From Zygnema circumcarinatum (taxonomy: Eukaryota > Streptophyta > Zygnematophyceae > Zygnematales > Zygnemataceae): a DNA stretch of 28,393 nucleotides. Shown here one piece after another: positions 22,554 through 28,393 of the stretch. Numbering within the stretch: the first letter of the stretch is position 1; each line of letters opens with the position of its first letter. Under the pieces are notes generated by a model. The model was not told where the DNA came from. It was given only the letters and a program-made list of their open reading frames with translations, and searched no databases. Location: NCBI GenBank assembly GCA_037447605.1, contig CM074819.1:993781-1022173 (forward strand), written 5' to 3'. The position numbers and the translations under genes were made by a program.

Positions 22554-23574
22554 GGCTCCCCGGTGACGTCCTCAAAACCTCCGCCTTCGAAATTGCAAGC
22601 TATGAACGTAGCGCGCTGGAGGATGCATGGAACGCTGTTAGGGTTTACGGAACGGGAAACTCAAACTTATCGGACGGAACGTGGTAACTGTAACTGTGCT
22701 GTAACTGTTTACTGTGAGTTGATTTTTTTTGCATGGAGCGGACGGGTGACTCGCCAGCATAGCACTGCAGTGGTGTGATGATGCTAGACTCGCGTGTGCT
22801 CAGACTTCAGAGAGAGTTTCTTGTTTGTCAAGAAACCCACTCTCCATTGAATTGAATTCTACAGAATTGTGAGCTCAATGCAAGTTTCTTTCCTCCTCTA
22901 CTTCTTTAGTAAGTAGACGAAGAAGAAGAAAAGAAGGTCGCGAAAGCAATCTTCACTGCAACTGAAAGTAGTTCTGATCGATCTGATCCGTCGATCTGAC
23001 TTCACCCAATTGCTCTCGACTGAAATGAATGCACCATAACTTTGATCTCTCACTGTACAAAAGCACTTGCGCTTCCTCGTACCACCCTGCAAAAAGTACT
23101 TAAATAAAGTCTTCTTGGGGAACCTCCAATTTTTAAGAAGTGAGTTCATAATGAGGGTGCGTAATGAAGGTGTCACGTCACGATGCTTTGGGGTTTTCAC
23201 ACTCGTACACACTCCACAGGAGGCAAACTTCACATCTTCATGTTATTAATGAAGTATTGACAGAGAGGTAATGTTGGATGAGGGCATTAGTTGGCCCAAC
23301 AAGGGGAGCATGTATTGTAGTTTATTCACTCTCGGCTAAGCACAGACAGCTTCACTCCGCCGCTGCTTATCTCCTACTTAATCATCCCTTCCTTTCATAA
23401 CTTTACACTGTCAGCTAATGCATGCATCGAGTGAAGAAGATAATTTATGTATGGCGCAGAGCCTTCACCTACTCCTACCCTCTACTTCTAAAGCCTCTCT
23501 ACGGAGCTGCCTGCCTGCCTATGGTTCACCACGTTCTGAAGCGGAGCCAAGCCAAGCCTATGCCTTTATAACAA
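22554..23574. other. Intergenic region upstream of the S1/zinc-knuckle gene
   Basis: No exon is seen. It contains the minus-strand promoter of the zinc-knuckle gene, with a telo-box at 22639-22647. The rest is unremarkable. Sequence beyond about 23500 probably belongs to the 3' UTR or flank of the WRKY transcript. Confidence 0.5.
22639..22647 (-). promoter_or_regulatory. Telo-box (AAACCCTAA) upstream of the S1/zinc-knuckle gene
   Basis: Read on the minus strand, AAACCCTAA lies about 86 bp upstream of the start codon. Telo-boxes near the transcription start are typical of plant genes for ribosomal proteins and ribosome biogenesis, which fits a nucleolar S1/zinc-knuckle protein. A second AAACCCTAAA is in intron 1, at about 21768-21777 on the plus strand. 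Confidence 0.5.
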
Positions 23575-23614
23575 CCTTTTCTGACTCAAATAAACCTTTT
23601 CTGACTCAAATAAA
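23575..23614. repeat. Tandem duplication of a 20-bp unit
   Basis: CCTTTTCTGACTCAAATAAA occurs twice head to tail with no mismatch (23575-23594 and 23595-23614). Exact identity suggests a recent slippage or unequal exchange event. Confidence 0.9.
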
Positions 23615-23699
23615 AAAAGCAAAAAGAGCTAAAACCAGAGCGTGCAACTAGACAGTCTTCAAGTGTTATTGCTTTGTGATTTCTCCACAAGCTTAACTG

Positions 23700-23801
23700 T
23701 AGAAGAAGAAGACAAAGAAGAAGAAGCAGAAGAAGAGGAAGAGGATGAAGAAGAAGAAGAAGAAGAAGAAGAAGAAGAAGAAGAAGAAGAAGAAGAAGAA
23801 G

Positions 23802-23833
<32 letters not shown>

Positions 23834-23992
23834 GAAGAAGGGGAAGAAGAAGAAGAAGAAGAAGACGAAGAAGAAGAAGAAGACGAAGAAGACGAAGAAG
23901 AAGAAGAAGAAGAAGTAGAAGAAGAAGACGAAGAAGACGAAGAAGACGAAGAAGACGAAGAAGACGAAGAAGGGGAAGAAGGAGAAGAAGAC
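23700..23992 (+). repeat. Long GAA/TTC trinucleotide repeat in the WRKY 3' UTR
   Basis: About 290 bp are dominated by GAA on the plus strand, with a near-pure core at about 23746-23840 (roughly 30 units) flanked by GAC, GTA, GGA and GCA interruptions. In the WRKY transcript (minus strand) this is UUC-rich and begins about 10 nt after the stop codon at 24004-24002. GAA/TTC tracts of this purity can form intramolecular triplexes. The open frames on both strands (poly-Glu, poly-Ser, poly-Leu, poly-Phe) are trivial products of the repeat. Confidence 0.95.
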
Positions 23993-24001
23993 GGAGTCCA
24001 T

Positions 24002-24655
24002 TCACTGACTCCATGAAGGTCCCATGGTCTCGTGCCTCTCAAGCAGTGCCAACGCTTGGCTCAGCTCCTGCGGCACTCCCTCCCCATTGGTCCACGCCCC
24101 TGCGAGCAGCGCCGCTATGGCCTGCTGCTGCGACACTGCCTCCTGCTGCTGAATGAAGTCCGCCACTCTCAAAGTATCACCTCCCCCAAGAAAGGAGAGG
24201 GGGTCCGTACTAAACGACCGCCGCATAAGCCTCGACTGCTGCGAAAGCTGAGCTGCACTCTGCTGCTGCTGCTGCTGGGAAGGAGAAGCAGCCATGGCTG
24301 CCTTCACTCCACTCCCTCCAAGCCGTCCCTTTCCAGAGCTGCTTTCTGAAGCACCCCATCCCATAACAAAGGGAGGGGGAGGCCCCCCTCCAAGGGGGTC
24401 TTGGCGAGCTGTGGAGGCAAGGAGACGCAGAGCTTCAAATGTTCCCGCACTCAGTTGGGGTCTCTCCATGTTGTTGTTGTTGTTGGAAGATTGGCGGATA
24501 GAGCCTGCAGGGGCGGTGGCCATCCTCTTGAAGGTGGTGGCATGCTTTGAAGCTCGGCCGGGAAGCAGCATTTGGGACATATCTCGGGGAGGGAAGGGGA
24601 GCATCATCTGCATTTCTAGCTCTGCTTGAGCATGACTGCTCAGGTTGGACATAGC

Positions 24656-24688
<33 letters not shown>

Positions 24689-25882
24689 ATGTTGAAGTTG
24701 ATGTTGTTGATGTTGTTGATGTTGATGTTGATGTTGTTGATGTTGGGAGGCTCCCATTATGGAGAGAATCTGGGAGGCAGTGGATTGGCCGAGCCCCAAA
24801 AGTTCTGCTCCGCGAGCAGAGGCGAAGTTTTCGAGAACAGAGGAGGAGATGGGAGCCATGGCGGAGTCGAGAGGGGAGGGTACAGAGGAGGGAGGAGAGG
24901 GGTCTTGTTGCAGGCAGGCAGAGAGAGTGTCTAAGTCAGGGAGAGAGAGGGAGTTCACTACTCCTTCAAGGTGGTGGTGGTCTCCCAGCCACAAGTCTGA
25001 GCCATGCAAGCCCATCAATGAGCTGTTGTTAAGCACATTGTTCGAGCCTCCATTCGCCATCTCTCCCACGAAATTCATCGCCTTCGTGAATCCTCCTCCC
25101 TTGCTCTCAAACTCCCCGTTGTTATTCAGACCAGAAATGAACCTCTCCTTCATTCCCCATCCCATAGGCGAAGCTAAGTCAAGCCACTCCACATCTAAGT
25201 CCGTAAACTCCTCCGTTATTCTCAAATCTAATGGGCTTCCTGCCACCGCCGTTGTTTCTTGCACTCTCCCTCCCACTCCCACTCCCACTCCCACTCCCGA
25301 TCCTGTCCCTTCCCCTCCCCCTCCCGCTCCGCCTCCTCCACCTCCTCCTCCCACTCCCGCCATGCCTCCCACACCGGCAAGTCCTAGCCCTCCCCCTCCC
25401 ACTCCCCCTCCCACTCCCCCTCCCCCTCCCACTCCCACTCCCACTCCCACTCCTCGACTGAACAGTACATCGTCGGGAGAGGCTGTAGGGCTCTGAGGAG
25501 GAGGAGAGGTAGAGAGCGAATTCTCGACTCTGAGAGAGGGTGGACCGGTCGATGCAGGAGGAGAGTCGCAGACATCCGACGAGTCAATTTTGTGGTTGTG
25601 ATGGCCCGGATAGAGAATGTAAAGCTCTCGCGGATCGTCTTTGTCGAAGTCGATCGTCCGCTTAGCGGGGCACGCGATCTCCTTGTACATGGAACAGCGG
25701 TAGTAGTTCCGCATGATGTTGGTTCCCCGGATGTGCTTCTGTCCGTACTTGTGCCATAGAAACCCATCGTCGGGAATGTCAAGGCGTTGGTGAATTCGCT
25801 GCCTCTTGGGAGGCGAGCAGCCGCTTCCACTCTCTCCGGGGTAGGTGGGCTTGCGATCTTCCGCCATTAGGAGCATCGTCAT
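24002..25882 (-). CDS. WRKY: WRKY transcription factor with variant WHKYGQK core and C-X7-C zinc finger
   Basis: 626 aa in one uninterrupted coding exon, starting at ATG 25882. The WRKY domain is near the N-terminus (about 40-99): WHKYGQK at 43-49, zinc ligands C63, C71, H95 and H97, i.e. C-X7-C-X23-H-X-H. Basic residues KRQR (26-29) may serve in nuclear localisation. Known group III domains have C-X7-C but end H-X-C, while group I/II end H-X-H with C-X4-5-C, so this is a mix of both. The Arg of WRKYGQK is replaced by His. Most plant WRKY domains are split by a conserved intron; this one is not. Downstream are a Gly/Val-rich run (about 144-207), a His/Gln-rich run (about 379-409), and Ser/Asn/Gly-rich segments that may be activation regions. 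A 3' splice site lies 10 nt before the ATG, so an upstream exon is likely. Confidence 0.9.
25262..25453 (-). repeat. Coding hexamer/trimer repeat (Gly-Val-Gly tract of the WRKY)
   Basis: On the plus strand the unit is CCCACT/CCCCCT/CCTCCC; in the coding strand it reads GGA-GTG-type codons giving (Gly-Val)n and poly-Gly. It is an in-frame expansion inside the WRKY gene, about 64 residues long. Confidence 0.85.
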
Positions 25883-25892
25883 GAGGTGGCAG

Positions 25893-25897
25893 CTGCA

Positions 25898-25919
<22 letters not shown>
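25893..25919 (-). promoter_or_regulatory. (CT)n polypyrimidine tract and 3' splice site before the WRKY start codon
   Basis: On the minus strand a run of about ten CT units leads into CTCTTGCAG, with the AG at 25894-25893. The ATG begins 10 nt later. This looks like the end of an intron whose upstream exon (5' UTR or a short coding exon) lies somewhere above 25920 and was not identified. Confidence 0.55.
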
Positions 25920-25928
<9 letters not shown>

Positions 25929-26640
25929 AGTTAGGGCGAGGAGAGGGAGAGGGATAGGGAGAGGAAACGCTTGTCCCGTAAAGGCAGGAGATTTTGGCAG
26001 TGGGTTTTCTGCTTCTATGTGGGTTACCTCACTCTCGTTTTCCTACTCACGTTCCCCACTCTCTCTGTCCCTCTGCCTCCCTCTCCACTCCATCTCTTTC
26101 GTCATCTCCCAGCTTACACCCTCTTCTCTCCTCGGTCCCCCACATTGCCCTCCCCTCTCCCAGGACCGTCCCTCTCTCCCTCTCCCTCCCTGCGTCTCTC
26201 CCTCGCTTTCCATCTCCAGCTGCCACACCATTCTCCTTCTGCTCCCTCCCCCACTACCTCTCCCTAACTTTCCCTCTCGCCCACTCTCTGCCGGCCCCTT
26301 TCCCGGCCACTTAGGCTCTCTTTTCCGCTCAGCTCTGCCCTTCGCTCTCCCTCTCCCTCTCTCTCTCCAACCTGTCCCCTCTACCCGCCCCTCTCTCGTT
26401 CTCTCCGCTGCCCTGTCGTCTCCCTTCCCCTCTCCACTCCGTCTCCACTCCCTCTCCCCTCTCCACTCCGTCTCCACTCCCTCTCTCCTCTCCCCCTCTT
26501 CCCTTCCTCTCCCCCTCTTCCCCTCCTCTCCTCTCCCTCTCCCTCTCCCACTCCCTCTCCCTGTCCCTCCACCCTCTCCCTCCCCCTCTCCCTCCCCCCT
26601 CCTCCCCCTGGTGCCCCCGCCTGCCGGCTGGCAGCCCTCA
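25920..26640. other. Long pyrimidine-rich tract upstream of the WRKY gene
   Basis: The plus strand from about 26040 to 26600 is mainly CTCCCT, CCCTCTCC and similar, with an imperfect tandem duplication of CTCTCCACTCCGTCTCCACT at about 26430-26480. On the WRKY sense strand it is GGGAGAGGG-rich. It is probably intron or promoter sequence. Plus-strand Ser/Pro/Leu-rich and minus-strand Arg/Gly/Glu-rich open frames here follow from base composition. Confidence 0.6.
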
Positions 26641-26828
26641 CCTCTGCGCTGTCTGTCTGTCTGTCCGCGCTTTCTCTCTCTCTCTCTCGCTGGCGGCAGC
26701 CTGGCTGGCGGGGCAGCACACGGGCCAGCCTGGCCCGCCGCGCCCCCTAATACCCCCCCGCCTCCCTCCCGCCCGCACCGTACGGCCCCCCCTCCCCCCC
26801 TTCCCCGCCAGCCCCCGCCCCCGCGCAC

Positions 26829-26866
26829 GACGGACGGACGGACGGAACGGACGGAACGGACGGACG
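26829..26866 (+). repeat. ACGG tetranucleotide tract
   Basis: (CGGA)n with GGAACGGA variants, passing into GGGGC repeats to about 26884. It lies in a very GC-rich block (26640-26960) that also holds (TCTG)4 at about 26648-26665. Confidence 0.85.
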
Positions 26867-27052
26867 GGGCGGGGCGGGGCGGGGGCGTCTCGGGGGGTCA
26901 ACCGCCGTCCGCCGACGGTCCACCGCCGCCGGCACAAGATGACTGCGGGCGGCAACTTTTGGCGCGTAGCAGGGAATGTCGGCGGCAGTAACGGCGGGAG
27001 AGCCGCGCGGGCGGCGGAGCCGGGCGGCAGGGCTGAGCTGGCAGGTGGAGGC

Positions 27053-28195
27053 GTACGGCCGATCCTGGCGTGGGGACCGAGGGGATTTGGTGGCTGCAAG
27101 TGGGGACTTGGGGGCGAAGGTGTACAAATTAGGGTACGAACGTGTACGGTACTGTACGGCGCCGCACGAGTCGGACAAGATTTGACGGAAGGGATATGTC
27201 AGCTCTACTGACTGGGAGCTAGTGGGTAGGGAGTTGGGGCCACGTGGCAGGTGGGGAGAGGGGGAAGAGAGGGGTTTGTACGGAGGCAATGTCGGTGGAT
27301 TGTACGAAGGACAGAAACGAATAACGGCTGCGCATTAATGGGTGCTGATACGACAGAACACGGGAAAAGTTTTGGCAGCGGGCAGGCCGAAATGTCGGCA
27401 GAAGATGGACGTTTGCGGAAGGGCGGGGGACCGAAATTTCATTATTTGCCAGGCTGGGGATTGGCTGGCGGGCGCCGGCCCATGATTGGCGCGAGCTGGA
27501 GGGAACCCAAAACGGCGGAAATCGGCGAACCCTAATTTTGGACAAGGGCAAAATAGGGCATAATTCGGGGTAACAGGGGCAAGCGAACTGCTGGGACACG
27601 TGGTCAACATCTGACGGTTACAACTTCGATTGTGTCACGTGGCAGGAATCGGACGGTTGTAGGAAAACGTCGGGCAGAGAAAACAAAAATGACCGACAGA
27701 GATATTTTCCACGGCTCGTTTCCTTTTTGCTGCGGTTCGTACTCTCCGTGCAGTCCGTATGGCCGTACACTGCGCATTGTCAGCTCACCACGTGGCGGCC
27801 TGTTGCCCAGCACTGTGCGCGTTCTGTACGGTCAACGTACAAACATTGTACAAGTACTGTACGAACACTAGCACCTGCAGCTACCAAATCCCAGTTTTGA
27901 GGCCCGGGGTTTGTCCTCTAGCGAGACCTGTCTCTGGGAGAAATCCTGCTGTGTACGAATGCCAGCACCTATGGCTGTCACGTGTCCCGACATGATCGTA
28001 CGGCTACCGCTGTGCTGCAGCCACGCGTCAGTTCACCCTACACGACAAACCAGAAATCATTGTCCAGATCCGCACACTTCCATCCGGGCGCAATCAACGA
28101 ACTTCTGCCGTCCGCCTTTTCCGCTTGCCGCCGGCGACACCGTACGGTGGTTGTACGAACACCTTACCAAACCGTACAAATACTACGCGTCCGTA
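27053..28195. promoter_or_regulatory. Dense cluster of GTAC motifs, mostly CGTAC/GTACG
   Basis: I count about 21 GTAC cores in roughly 1.14 kb (one more near 26780), against 4 to 5 expected for random sequence. About 18 carry a flanking C or G as CGTAC or GTACG. Examples: TTGTACGAA (about 27300 and 28150), CCGTACAAA (about 28172), ATCGTACGG (about 27996). GTAC is the core bound by plant SBP-box proteins (SPL; CRR1/SPL7 in copper response). The cluster lies upstream of the WRKY gene on the minus strand, or upstream of a gene beyond the window. Confidence 0.6.
27240..27984. promoter_or_regulatory. Dispersed CACGTG/ACGTGGC elements
   Basis: G-box-like sites occur near 27240 (GCCACGTGGCAG), 27597 (ACACGTGG), 27636 (TCACGTGGCAGG), 27788 (CCACGTGGCGG) and 27979 (TCACGTGTCC), interleaved with the GTAC cluster. 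This is denser than in the gene bodies and fits a regulatory region. Confidence 0.45.
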
Positions 28196-28374
28196 CACCT
28201 CGACTCGCCAAAAAGCGTTATGACTTCCGGCGCGCGTTTTTCGGCGCCAGCTGGCAGCGGAGTCGCTGCTAGCGTGCGTTTTCGGACGAATGCGACAAAA
28301 CGGGGAATCCGCCGCTGCCCGGCGGGCCCACATGGCCCTAGCGGCCACCGGCCGGCCGGTTAGGGCTGACGGGT

Positions 28375-28393
28375 GGGGGGGGGGGGGGGGGGG
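28375..28393. repeat. Terminal poly-G run
   Basis: The window ends in 19 consecutive Gs, preceded by GGGT. It could be a real G tract, but a homopolymer exactly at the end suggests a sequence-end or assembly artefact. Confidence 0.6.

Noticed and set aside
23586-24042. Poly-Glu, poly-Ser, poly-Leu and poly-Phe open frames
   Set aside because: All derive from the GAA/TTC repeat, which lies in the 3' UTR of the WRKY gene.
24759-25496. Plus-strand 245-residue Pro/Thr-rich frame
   Set aside because: Antisense shadow of the WRKY Gly/Val and Ser-rich coding region.
26017-26991. Plus-strand 324-residue Ser/Pro/Leu-rich frame and its minus-strand counterpart
   Set aside because: Composition-driven by CTCCCT sequence; no conserved motif and overlapping frames are equally open.

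Overview
This window is nuclear DNA of a streptophyte (green plant lineage). The genes are intron-rich, the inferred introns are all GT-AG, TTTAGGG-like telomeric repeats are present, and the recognisable proteins are plant types: a three-FKBP-domain, TPR-containing ROF/FKBP62 immunophilin, an AVT6/SLC38-like amino acid transporter and a WRKY factor. The FKBP sequence and the atypical WRKY suggest a non-seed land plant or a close algal relative. That placement is inference and I cannot name the species.

Layout: 1-943 is GC-rich and repetitive, with a foldback element, a 27-36 bp minisatellite and the start of a G-box cluster. 944-4243 (+) is a ten-exon gene for a conserved, probably plastid-targeted protein of unknown function. 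4971-5025 holds a G-box and a heat-shock element in front of the FKBP62/ROF gene (5481-9723, +, 13 exons). An AT-rich spacer and a GAGGGC/GAGGGA array follow. The AVT6-like transporter runs on the minus strand (11370-16027, 8 exons, first exon tentative). A doubtful small gene and a degenerate telomere-like array lie in 16011-18590. Next come a minus-strand S1 plus CCHC zinc-knuckle protein related to animal ZCCHC17/pNO40 (18903-22553, 3 exons) with a very long charged tail, and a minus-strand single-coding-exon WRKY factor (24002-25882) with a WHKYGQK core. 26000-28393 is pyrimidine-rich, then GC-rich, then carries a dense cluster of GTAC motifs upstream of the WRKY gene.

The five genes are not an operon or a pathway. 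Two themes link them. First, every gene has a strongly strand-asymmetric purine or pyrimidine simple repeat at or close after its stop codon (pentamer, GA tract, hexamer, GAAA-rich, TTC). Second, upstream regions carry recognisable plant cis-motif arrays: five copies of GCCACGTGGC, a perfect three-unit HSE at the FKBP gene, a telo-box at the S1/zinc-knuckle gene and about 22 GTAC cores upstream of the WRKY. I saw no tRNA, rRNA, CRISPR, transposase or virus-derived gene.
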